A model generated the notes under the pieces. It was not told the origin of the DNA. It did no database searches and worked only from the letters and a program-made list of their open reading frames with translations. Below are positions 7,041 through 13,655 of a stretch of DNA of 42,810 nucleotides, one piece after another; position 1 is the first letter of the stretch, and each line of letters begins with the position of its first letter. This DNA is from Clostridia bacterium (GTDB lineage Bacteria; Bacillota; Clostridia; Oscillospirales; Acutalibacteraceae): the NCBI GenBank assembly GCA_017938985.1, contig JAGBAK010000005.1, positions 1 to 42,810 of the forward strand, given 5' to 3'. A program made the translations under genes and the position numbers.

Positions 7041-8528
7041 ATGAAAATACTTCTTATTCAGCCATCCGCAGGCTTTCTTATGCGAGGAACAACCTATCCC
7101 GTTTGCAGAAGCATAATGACAACGGCATCATATATGAAATCAATCGGGCATAACGTTCTTGTGTTTGACCGCTGTGTTGACTTCAGAAAAGCCGAAAAGG
7201 TTTTCAACAGCTTTAATCCCGAGCTTGTTGCGGTCTTTATGCCGCCGACAGCCTCGTTCAAGGATGCCGTTAAAGTCACCTCTCTTTCAAAAGAAAGAAC
7301 AGTGCCCGTTGTCTGGTGCGAGGTGGTTGCCGCTGCGTTTTCCGAAGCCATCGTTGCATCAGGAAATGCCGATTTTGTTATAACGGGCGAAACAGAATCA
7401 AAGCTTGAGTCACTTATCAATCAGCTTTGCGGCGAAAAGAATTTCGGCAGCATACCGGGATTAACCTATATCAAAGACGGAAAAGCCGTAACAAACAAAA
7501 ACGCCAACAACTCCCCTCTCGGAACAATGCCCGAGATTGACTGGGAAATGATTGACGTGGAAAAATGTTTCCGCAGGTTTCCTCATTGCAAAAAAATGCT
7601 CTATATGTATACTTCAAGAGGCTGTCCGCACAAATGCGGTTATTGCTACAATACCATGTTCTATAATTCGCAGCACAGAAAGCGCCCTCTTCGCTATGTT
7701 CTCAGTGAAATTGAGAAGCTTGAGAAAAAACACGGGTTAGGCGGTGTCAATTTTTCGGACGAGCTTCTTTTGCTCAGCGACGAAGAAATAGATGAGATTG
7801 CCGCTTTCCGTAAATCAAACGGACTGAATTTTGTATGGGGCGGTGAAACAAGAGCCGATATCTATAAAGACCCTCAAACTCTCAGAAAAATGTACGATGC
7901 AGGCTGCCGTTGGTTTATGCTCGGAATAGAAACGGGAAGCCACGAAACAAGAAAAAGAATCGGCAAACCCATGAGCCACGAACTTATCGGCGAATTTGTT
8001 GACAAATGCACCGATGCAGGCATAACAACCTTTGGCTCATTCATAATCGGTTTCCCTGGCGAAACTCCCGAGCAGGTCAGGGAAACTGTCGCACTTGCTT
8101 CCTCACTCAATCTTGATGCTTTTCTTTTTAACTATTATATCGCCATTCCAAAAACGCCTCTTTATAATTTTATAAAAGAAAACAGCAACTACCATTTAAA
8201 CGAGCTGCTTGACACTTCGAGCATTGCGCAGGAAATCCAGAGCTTATCAAATAACTATTCCGATATCCCCGACAAAGACCTTAAGGTTATCAAAAGCTGG
8301 TTTGACTGGATAACTTTCACAAGAAGAAAAAAAGAATCAGCCGAGAAGGGTATGTTTATCAAAAAAGCAATCGACACTGCAAAGCACTTTGCCGAAGGCA
8401 ATATCAGAAACTCCGTGAACAACATATATACAGCGGCTAAAACATTCCTCACCGTTATTATATATTCATTCTGTTTCCCGAAGATAAAGAAAAAATACGG
8501 TTTAAAAAACATAAACAGAAAAAAATAA
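7041..8528 (+). CDS. Radical SAM protein with B12-binding-type N-terminal domain
   Basis: 495 residues. Residues 1-130 form a Rossmann-like domain of the cobalamin-binding radical SAM class (MKILLIQPSAG start; VITGETE), although the DxHxxG cobalamin motif is not seen, as is common in this class. The SAM-cleaving cluster is CPHKCGYC (Cys195, 199, 202). GGETRAD and GIETGS further along are typical of this enzyme group. The C-terminal 120 residues are basic and hydrophobic and may touch the membrane. Members modify lipids, tetrapyrroles or small molecules; the substrate here is unknown. Last gene of the operon, ended by a strong terminator. Confidence 0.85.
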   Translation: MKILLIQPSAGFLMRGTTYPVCRSIMTTASYMKSIGHNVLVFDRCVDFRKAEKVFNSFNPELVAVFMPPTASFKDAVKVTSLSKERTVPVVWCEVVAAAFSEAIVASGNADFVITGETESKLESLINQLCGEKNFGSIPGLTYIKDGKAVTNKNANNSPLGTMPEIDWEMIDVEKCFRRFPHCKKMLYMYTSRGCPHKCGYCYNTMFYNSQHRKRPLRYVLSEIEKLEKKHGLGGVNFSDELLLLSDEEIDEIAAFRKSNGLNFVWGGETRADIYKDPQTLRKMYDAGCRWFMLGIETGSHETRKRIGKPMSHELIGEFVDKCTDAGITTFGSFIIGFPGETPEQVRETVALASSLNLDAFLFNYYIAIPKTPLYNFIKENSNYHLNELLDTSSIAQEIQSLSNNYSDIPDKDLKVIKSWFDWITFTRRKKESAEKGMFIKKAIDTAKHFAEGNIRNSVNNIYTAAKTFLTVIIYSFCFPKIKKKYGLKNINRKK

Positions 8529-8545
8529 GTTCATAACACACAATA

Positions 8546-8614
8546 CGACCCTGCCGAAAAAAATCGGCAGGGTCGCGGTTTTGGGGGAAACGGGTTTTGA
8601 AAAAATCCGTTTTT
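8546..8614 (+). terminator. Tandem terminators at a convergent junction
   Basis: First a perfect 12-bp stem, CGACCCTGCCGA paired with TCGGCAGGGTCG (8546-8575), then CGGTTTT. A weaker second stem, AAACGG/CCGTTT (8588-8612), ends in TTTTT. They close the radical SAM operon where it meets the end of the minus-strand microprotein operon. Confidence 0.85.
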
Positions 8615-8625
8615 AACTGAATTGA

Positions 8626-8733
8626 TTATCCGAATATCAGCCCGAAAGCAATATTGATCGGCGCAATCACAGGCCCCGACAATATCATAAATAACGCAAC
8701 AAGCTCCTGAATCGTCAACAATATAGCGCCCAT
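8626..8733 (-). CDS. Hydrophobic microprotein M10
   Basis: A 35-residue hydrophobic peptide beginning MGAILLTIQELVAL and ending NIAFGLIFG, with one negative charge and no positive side chain. It should span or lie in the membrane. GGAGG stands 9 bases before the ATG. The start codon follows directly on the stop codon of the next microprotein upstream (8734), implying translational coupling. It is the last gene of the long minus-strand operon. I do not recognise a family. The evidence that it is real is the ribosome site, tight packing and shared style with nine sibling peptides. Confidence 0.6.
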   Translation of the reverse strand: MGAILLTIQELVALFMILSGPVIAPINIAFGLIFG

Positions 8734-8844
8734 TTAAAAAAGTCCTCCGAAAAACTGTATTATAGGCTCCAAGGCAGCCTTAAAAAGCTGCAAGTGTGTA
8801 TATATCAGTCCTGTAAGATACATTACAATTGCCATAAATACCAT
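8734..8844 (-). CDS. Hydrophobic microprotein M9
   Basis: 36 residues, starting MVFMAIVMYLTGLIY and ending IIQFFGGLF. One hydrophobic segment, with one Lys and one Glu near the middle. A textbook AGGAGGTGG is placed 7 bases before the ATG. It abuts M10 with no gap and lies 25 bases after M8. The C-terminal GGLF also ends microprotein M6. No known family recognised; probably a small membrane protein. Confidence 0.65.
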   Translation of the reverse strand: MVFMAIVMYLTGLIYTHLQLFKAALEPIIQFFGGLF

Positions 8845-8869
8845 TTTGCCACCTCCTTTACTTAACCAA

Positions 8870-9022
8870 TCAGAATATGCTTGTCATAAATCCACCGATA
8901 TTTTCAAGCGCAACGGTGAGCAAGCCGAGCACCGCCATAAATGCACCGTGAAAAGGCCAGGCGGCAAGTGCAACAAGCACACCTATATCGTGAAGCAAAG
9001 CTGATACTGTTTCAAATACCAT
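8870..9022 (-). CDS. Hydrophobic microprotein M8 (WPxHG type)
   Basis: 50 residues, almost entirely hydrophobic, with AAWPFHGAFMAVLG in the middle. The Trp-Pro-x-[His/Thr]-Gly motif is shared with microproteins M1 (WPLHG) and M2 (WPVTG) at the other end of the operon, so these three look homologous. An AGGAG site lies about 8 bases before the ATG. It sits 18 bases after the exported protein E3. Likely one or two short membrane helices with a Pro-Gly kink; function unknown. Confidence 0.68.
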   Translation of the reverse strand: MVFETVSALLHDIGVLVALAAWPFHGAFMAVLGLLTVALENIGGFMTSIF

Positions 9023-9040
9023 AACTTCTCTCCTTTCACG

Positions 9041-10063
9041 TTATCCGAAAATTGACATACCGATAAGCAATGAAAGAAGTCTTATCATATAAAGATACCA
9101 CGCCGCCATTCCAAGCGTTTCCTTGAAAAATTCATCAACCTTTTCTTTAAAGGTCATATCTTCACGCACGTATGAAGAATAATCTGCAGAATCGGAGCAG
9201 AGAACTGTTCCGTCGGCTGCAACAAGCTTTGCCGTAACAACAAAATCGCCGTGGGTTACGGCTGTGATTTCAACCTCAACAGGCATACCCGACGCAGAAT
9301 ATTCGGTAACCTCCATTGTGCAGGCATCGCCCTGGGTTTCCCACACAATTTTTGCATCGGTGTTTTCACCCATATGATATCTGACGTGCATTGCCTCCTT
9401 ATCGCCCTTTTCAAGCGGACCGTAAGGCATACTGTTGTGTTCAACAACTCTGCAATAAACTTCAGGCTCTTCGCCGTTATAATACGTATCATCGCTCGCG
9501 TTGTCGCTTATTCCCCAGCCGTAGGACGGGTCTCTGTGTTTAATTTCAACAACCTCGGTACATTCAATGTTAAGGCGCAGGCTTGTCCATGACCTTTTTT
9601 CAACCTTTCGCCAATCCGCCTGACTGCCTGCATAGCTGCAAGCAAGTGTTGTTCCGTCTGCGTGGGAAGCAACAAACGAGCCGTGATAATAATATTCAAG
9701 GCTCTTGGGAAGATTGACCCTGTAATAAGCTCTGGGGTAATAATCAAACGCATCATCGCCGATGCCTGTTACACCCTCTTCAACGGTAATCACTCTGATA
9801 TCCTCAAAATGGTCATACCAGGGCGGAATAAGCGGAGAAGAATTCTCCAAGCCCTTTTCGGAAATGCAGTAAAACATCATCTCACCTTCGCCGCTGATAA
9901 CGATTTCGCCGTCATCATAAAGTGTCCAGGTAAGGTTGTCGCCCTGTGCGCCGCAGACGCCGCTGTCAACAACAGTCCTCTCTTCTTCTGCCGCAAAAGC
10001 AGACAAAGGAATTGCCGTAAAAGCAAGAATTGCGCAAAGCATAATTGAAATAAGTCTTTTCAT
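9041..10063 (-). CDS. Exported BspA-like/Ig-like protein with C-terminal membrane tail (E3)
   Basis: 340 residues. A signal peptide (MKRLISIMLCAILAFTA, cleavage after AFA near residue 25) is followed by a BspA-type block: LTWTLYDDGEIVISGEGEM, then ITVEEGVTGIGDDAF, as in LRR_5 surface proteins. A second beta domain follows (residues 180-300). The C-terminus has TFKEKVDEFFKETLG and then a hydrophobic segment (AAWYLYMIRLLSLLIG), so the protein is probably exported and membrane-held at its C-terminus. GGAGG 7 bases before the ATG sets the start. No LPXTG motif. Its signal-peptide DNA is identical over 53 bp to that of E2. Confidence 0.8.
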   Translation of the reverse strand: MKRLISIMLCAILAFTAIPLSAFAAEEERTVVDSGVCGAQGDNLTWTLYDDGEIVISGEGEMMFYCISEKGLENSSPLIPPWYDHFEDIRVITVEEGVTGIGDDAFDYYPRAYYRVNLPKSLEYYYHGSFVASHADGTTLACSYAGSQADWRKVEKRSWTSLRLNIECTEVVEIKHRDPSYGWGISDNASDDTYYNGEEPEVYCRVVEHNSMPYGPLEKGDKEAMHVRYHMGENTDAKIVWETQGDACTMEVTEYSASGMPVEVEITAVTHGDFVVTAKLVAADGTVLCSDSADYSSYVREDMTFKEKVDEFFKETLGMAAWYLYMIRLLSLLIGMSIFG

Positions 10064-10102
10064 TTTTTGTCCTCCTCTTATTGTGATTTTCACAAAATAT
10101 TA

Positions 10103-10939
10103 TCAGTACGGTTTAATATGAATCAGACCCAGATCCTGCAAAAAAGCAAGAAGAAGAGCAACCGGTATATACGGAATGCCGATTACAAAATAAAATCCGA
10201 AAAACATAAACGGACCTAACTGCGCTCCCAGAGCGTGCATTTTGTATTCGATTTTCTCTGCAACCGTCATCTCGCGGCAATGCACGTTTATCTTTTCGGA
10301 AAGGCCGCGCAAGCCACCGTTCATACCTTTCCATCTGTGTTCGATGCCGCCGAAATATATGTCCGTCAGGTTAGGACAGTTGCTGAAATTTTCTTTTATA
10401 TATTCAACGCTTTCAGGTATGGTTATGGTTTTCAGCTTGTCGCACCCGTCAAAATCCGCATAGATTTTAATAACGCCGTCGGGAACGGTATAATTCTCTA
10501 TGCCGCTGCCTGCAGGGAAGCAGTAAAGAATCTCCATATTTCTTGTATACAGAACGCCGTGTTCGTCAGTTTTAAAATAACCGTTTTCTTCAACAACGTT
10601 GAAACGTACAATGTTTTTGCAGCCTTTGAATGAATCGTACTGAATTCTGTTTACGTTTTTGCTTATCGTTACGCTTGTTATGCCTGCGCAGTTTTCAAAA
10701 GCTGTACTCAGCCGGGTAACGTCGTAACCACCCAGAGTTTCGGGTACTGTCATTTCTCCCGAAAATGATGTGTCACAGCCAACAATCGCTGCCGAGCCGT
10801 CAACAATTTCGTAAGTAAAAATGCCTTCGGTAAATCTTGACTTTTCCTGCGGCTCTGCCGCAAAAGCAGACAAAGGAATTGCCGTAAAAGCAAGAATTGC
10901 GCAAAGTATTGTTGAAATAAATTTCTTTAATCCCTTCAT
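10103..10939 (-). CDS. Exported BspA-like leucine-rich repeat protein with membrane tail (E2)
   Basis: 278 residues: signal peptide ending AIPLSAFAAE, then LRR_5/BspA repeats (VTRLSTAFENCAGITSVTI, IVRFNVVEENGYF, LKTITIPESVEYI, LTDIYFGG), about residues 50-205. Then comes a short linker, REMTVAEKIEYK, and a C-terminal hydrophobic hairpin of about 45 residues (FMFFGFYFVIGIPYIPVALL). BspA-type repeats usually mediate binding to host or bacterial surfaces. GGAG lies 6 bases before the ATG. The C-terminal hairpin resembles the free-standing microproteins encoded next to it, which is the main clue to a joint membrane complex. Confidence 0.82.
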   Translation of the reverse strand: MKGLKKFISTILCAILAFTAIPLSAFAAEPQEKSRFTEGIFTYEIVDGSAAIVGCDTSFSGEMTVPETLGGYDVTRLSTAFENCAGITSVTISKNVNRIQYDSFKGCKNIVRFNVVEENGYFKTDEHGVLYTRNMEILYCFPAGSGIENYTVPDGVIKIYADFDGCDKLKTITIPESVEYIKENFSNCPNLTDIYFGGIEHRWKGMNGGLRGLSEKINVHCREMTVAEKIEYKMHALGAQLGPFMFFGFYFVIGIPYIPVALLLAFLQDLGLIHIKPY

Positions 10940-10978
10940 TTTTTCTCCTTGTTTTATACTTTATTAAAAAATTGTTGC

Positions 10979-11098
10979 TCAATGGAATATATTGTAAATC
11001 ATATTAACTATCCGGACTCCCGAAGCCAACAACGTTGTGCCTGCCGCAATCACTGACAGAGAGAAGGCGGCGCCCAAGGCTTCAATTATCGCAAACAC
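10979..11098 (-). CDS. Hydrophobic microprotein M7 (GTG start)
   Basis: 39 residues read from a GTG at 11098; GGAG is 8 bases upstream, while an overlapping ATG two bases earlier gives only four codons. The peptide begins with FAIIEALGAAF after the start and ends MIYNIFH. One hydrophobic helix, nearly uncharged. It lies 14 bases after M6 and 39 before E2. Family unknown. The non-ATG start and small size mean automated callers will usually miss it. Confidence 0.55.
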   Translation of the reverse strand: MFAIIEALGAAFSLSVIAAGTTLLASGVRIVNMIYNIFH

Positions 11099-11112
11099 AT
11101 CCGTTTCTCCTT

Positions 11113-11256
11113 TCAGAATAATCCGCCTATAATCTCAAAAGCTCTCATTATGCCCATGCCTATTGCCATTGTGTTAAAAATCGTACCCCATAAAGGAACC
11201 ATTGCATAAAGAGCTGCTGTATGTAACAAGCCGTTAACAATTTCAAAAAAGCCCAT
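11113..11256 (-). CDS. Hydrophobic microprotein M6
   Basis: 47 residues from the ATG at 11256 (AGGA 8 bases upstream); an in-frame ATG three codons earlier is too close to that site. Sequence features: MGFFEIVNGLLHTAALYAM at the N-terminus, VPLWG in the middle, and a C-terminal IIGGLF like M9. Two short hydrophobic segments separated by Pro-Leu-Trp-Gly. Family unknown; probably a membrane microprotein. Confidence 0.6.
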   Translation of the reverse strand: MGFFEIVNGLLHTAALYAMVPLWGTIFNTMAIGMGIMRAFEIIGGLF

Positions 11257-11280
11257 TCCGAACATCCTTTCAAAATAACG

Positions 11281-11433
11281 TTAAAATATAAACGCAAAAA
11301 CTCCGCTTATTGCTTCCATAATCTTATATGCGCCGCCAAGAACAACCGCCTGAACAGGTTCGCCGATATTGCCCGGCAGATATTCAAGCAAAATCATCAG
11401 CGGAACAATGGGCAAAAACGGTCCGAAAAACAT
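11281..11433 (-). CDS. Hydrophobic microprotein M5 (FFGPFLPIVP type)
   Basis: 50 residues beginning MFFGPFLPIVPLMILLEYLP and continuing GNIGEPVQAVV. It is a clear paralogue of M3: the first 30 residues match at about two thirds of positions. An AAAGGGG site 8 bases before the ATG at 11433 sets the start; a longer frame from 11484 has no site. The 21 bases from the site through the ATG are identical to those before M2. Family unknown. Confidence 0.68.
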   Translation of the reverse strand: MFFGPFLPIVPLMILLEYLPGNIGEPVQAVVLGGAYKIMEAISGVFAFIF

Positions 11434-11464
11434 ATCAAAGTCCCCTTTCTGTTTATTCAAAAAA

Positions 11465-11596
11465 CTAACGAGCCAATTCCGCAATTTTCAGCAAAAGCTC
11501 CATTGAAGATTCTGCAATCAGCTTTAGAAACGGAAAAAACTCAAAAAGATAAGCCAAAGGTATCATCGCCAAGTGCATCAGTGCCATTGTTATCAT
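11465..11596 (-). CDS. Hydrophobic/amphipathic microprotein M4
   Basis: 43 residues: a hydrophobic N-terminal half (MALMHLAMIPLAYLFEFFP) and an amphipathic C-terminal half (SSMELLLKIAELAR) with alternating charges, unlike its more uniformly hydrophobic siblings. AGGAG is 9 bases before the ATG. It lies 27 bases after M3 and overlaps only the untranslated leader of M5. Family unknown. Confidence 0.6.
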   Translation of the reverse strand: MITMALMHLAMIPLAYLFEFFPFLKLIAESSMELLLKIAELAR

Positions 11597-11623
11597 TTTA
11601 ACAAACTCCTTTCTGTGTTGCCG

Positions 11624-11788
11624 TTAATAAAGAAACGGAAATAAAAATCCGAAAATTTCTCTGAACACGATAATAACGCCTGACCAACCGTCAGTAAGAG
11701 CCGTCTGAATCGGCGTGCCTATATTCTCAGGCAACTGTTCAAGCAGCACCAACAGCGGAACGATAGGTAAAAACGGTCCGAAAAACAT
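11624..11788 (-). CDS. Hydrophobic microprotein M3 (FFGPFLPIVP type)
   Basis: 54 residues, beginning MFFGPFLPIVPLLVLLEQLP then ENIGTPIQ, and ending in an aromatic FGFLFPFLY. Paralogue of M5 by the conserved FFGPFLPIVPL-x-x-LLE-x-LP-x-NIG-x-P-x-Q pattern. The leader differs from those of M2 and M5 by a single missing base. It is the first microprotein after the M28-like gene, 48 bases downstream. Net charge is negative, which argues against a classical cationic bacteriocin. Confidence 0.68.
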   Translation of the reverse strand: MFFGPFLPIVPLLVLLEQLPENIGTPIQTALTDGWSGVIIVFREIFGFLFPFLY

Positions 11789-11836
11789 ATCAAATCCCCT
11801 TTCTGTAATTCAATCGGAATATTTTCTTTTGTCCTT

Positions 11837-13264
11837 TTATTTGTTCCTGTTTTTAACCCGACCCAGACCAAACGTATAGGGTTCGGGTTTACCGAGCTCG
11901 TCGGCAGGTGTTGCGTCAATTCTGTTTATAATCTCTGCAAAAGTCAGCGTCTGCTCATACATCAGCTCCAGATTGAATTTTTCCATTTCGTGGCTTTCGC
12001 TGATAACAGTCAGATAATCGGGCGCGGTAACAAGCGCAATTTCGGGTATGCCGACGTTTCTCAACGGCTGACCTTCGCCGAAATGAAGAATATTGTGTCC
12101 GCGCAGGGTAATTGTTCTGATATGCTCTCTGTCTTTTACGGATTCATAATAGATTTCATCCATCTTTTTGTTGCCCGTATAAACGAGCTCAACGTCAATA
12201 TCGTTGGTTTTCTGATAAACGCCGTCAACGTCTTTCCATTCCGTGCAGCCGAGATGCTCAACGCTGACACCTGCAACCGCCTTGATGTGACCTTTTTTGC
12301 CGTCCCACATATCACGGTGGTTCTTCAGCCATTTTGAGGATGCCTGAATATCGTTCTGTTTGAATTCGTGAAGCCTGAAATGTCCCGTAACAAAAGCAAA
12401 GATAAGCGTTCTTTCCGTCTGCTTTTCTTTAAAATATTTCATCAGCTCCAGCATGGCAATCGGGCCGTTTTCTTCAACACAGTTCGAACCGTCGGTATGC
12501 GTGTTGATAATTATGGCTTCCTTGCGGTTCTTGCCCTCAATAACGGAATAAAAGCTTTCGGTTTTGGCGTTTTTCTCTTTTTCGGCAAGCAGTGTGAGAG
12601 TAACCTTTTGCTTGCATTTTGCCGCACTGAGCAGCTTTTCGCCCTCTTTTTCGCTGACCCACAGGCAAGGAATACCGAGGTAAGACTGGATAAACGAAAG
12701 ATACTGTCCCTTTACCATTTCTTTGCTCATGCCCTGCCAGATGCATATTATTGCTTTAACGCCCATTTTCTTTGCAACCGAAAACAGCGGAAAATTAACA
12801 AACGCAGTTGCAACGGGACCTTTGTAATGTGCAGGCAGACTAAGGTCTTCGGGGAACGAATTGCGCTGATTAAACGCAACGCCTGTAGGTATCTGACCCA
12901 GGTCGTGAACCTTGACCAGCGCAATTTTATTTTTTGCACCTGCAAAACCGACGTGTTTTTCTTTGATTTCAACAATCTCGGCGGTGATGCCGTCTTTCGG
13001 AGTTTCGCCCGAATACGGCCATTCAGATGAAACCTCAATGCTTTCGTATCCGTTATCGTTATGAATAACTATTGAGGATTCTTTTGCTTCCCAGCGGTCA
13101 AACGAATAGAGGTCAGAATAAACCTCAAGACCCATATCCTTTATCTCATTTTTAATGTAAGTAACAAAAGCGTCCTGACCGGGCGAGCCTGTCAGCCTTG
13201 TTCCGAACGAGTTCATTTTGTCAACGCCTTCAAGCAGTTTTTCTTTTGAAATTACAAAACTCAT
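11837..13264 (-). CDS. Divergent M28-family peptidase-like protein
   Basis: 475 residues without signal peptide. The layout is that of M28 zinc aminopeptidases: an N-terminal part with a PA-like insert (about residues 70-230), then a metallopeptidase-like core. INTHTDGSNCVEENGP corresponds to the HxD and bridging-Asp region, but the usual D is replaced (EENG), the EE pair is replaced by TGHF, and the next ligand region reads SVEHLGCTEW. I recall this HTDG/EENG/GHF/EHLG pattern from a divergent M28 subgroup; activity is uncertain. The ATG at 13264 has AGAGGG 5 bases upstream. It interrupts the microprotein series and may process or scavenge peptides in the same pathway. Confidence 0.75.
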   Translation of the reverse strand: MSFVISKEKLLEGVDKMNSFGTRLTGSPGQDAFVTYIKNEIKDMGLEVYSDLYSFDRWEAKESSIVIHNDNGYESIEVSSEWPYSGETPKDGITAEIVEIKEKHVGFAGAKNKIALVKVHDLGQIPTGVAFNQRNSFPEDLSLPAHYKGPVATAFVNFPLFSVAKKMGVKAIICIWQGMSKEMVKGQYLSFIQSYLGIPCLWVSEKEGEKLLSAAKCKQKVTLTLLAEKEKNAKTESFYSVIEGKNRKEAIIINTHTDGSNCVEENGPIAMLELMKYFKEKQTERTLIFAFVTGHFRLHEFKQNDIQASSKWLKNHRDMWDGKKGHIKAVAGVSVEHLGCTEWKDVDGVYQKTNDIDVELVYTGNKKMDEIYYESVKDREHIRTITLRGHNILHFGEGQPLRNVGIPEIALVTAPDYLTVISESHEMEKFNLELMYEQTLTFAEIINRIDATPADELGKPEPYTFGLGRVKNRNK

Positions 13265-13309
13265 ATTTTCCCTCTTTCTCAAAATTACTCTGTTGCTGAA
13301 AACACGTTA

Positions 13310-13435
13310 TTATAAATGTCCCGTAGTCAAAAACTTTTCAATTGCATAAAAGAACATTTCGGGTGCAAGCATAAAAGCCTGAATTGCGCCCGTAACAGGC
13401 CAGAGTATAGCCAACAAGCCCTGAAACAACGTCAT
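13310..13435 (-). CDS. Hydrophobic microprotein M2 (WPxTG type)
   Basis: 41 residues beginning MTLFQGLLAILWPVTGA. It shares MT-[IL]-FQ-x(3)-A-x(2)-WP-x-x-G with M1 and the WPxxG core with M8. The C-terminal half has EMFFYAIEKFL. An AAAGGGG site lies 8 bases before the ATG, within a leader identical over 21 bases to that of M5, although the two proteins are unrelated. It lies 45 bases upstream of the M28-like gene. Confidence 0.65.
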   Translation of the reverse strand: MTLFQGLLAILWPVTGAIQAFMLAPEMFFYAIEKFLTTGHL

Positions 13436-13502
13436 ATCAAAGTCCCCTTTCTGATAATACATTTATATTAATTATTCGCTCAATTGCACAGAAACACTTG
13501 CT

Positions 13503-13601
13503 TTAAATCCAGCCGAACGCAAGCGCAACAACGCCTGCCGCGCCCATCAGAAGCCCGTGAAGCGGCCAAAAGAGCGCTACGATATACTGAAAAATTGTCA
13601 T
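13503..13601 (-). CDS. Hydrophobic microprotein M1 (WPxHG type)
   Basis: 32 residues, beginning MTIFQYIVALFWPLHGLLMG and ending in Trp-Ile. The smallest of the set, with a single His as its only polar ionisable group, so it is almost surely membrane-embedded. GGAG is 8 bases before the ATG. It is the first microprotein after exported protein E1, 54 bases downstream, and is homologous to M2 and M8 by the WP-x-[HT]-G motif. Confidence 0.65.
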   Translation of the reverse strand: MTIFQYIVALFWPLHGLLMGAAGVVALAFGWI

Positions 13602-13655
13602 AACAGTCTCTCCTTTTATTATAAAGCTACACTTTTCTTATTTTAAATCGCTTTA

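Noticed and set aside
8626..11788. Microproteins as classical leaderless bacteriocins
   Set aside because: They lack the net positive charge typical of that group, there is no ABC exporter or immunity gene nearby, and several are acidic; kept only as a weak alternative.
12368..13030. Long plus-strand frame (220 codons) opposite the M28-like gene
   Set aside because: Antisense shadow; the minus-strand protein has clear family motifs and a ribosome site.
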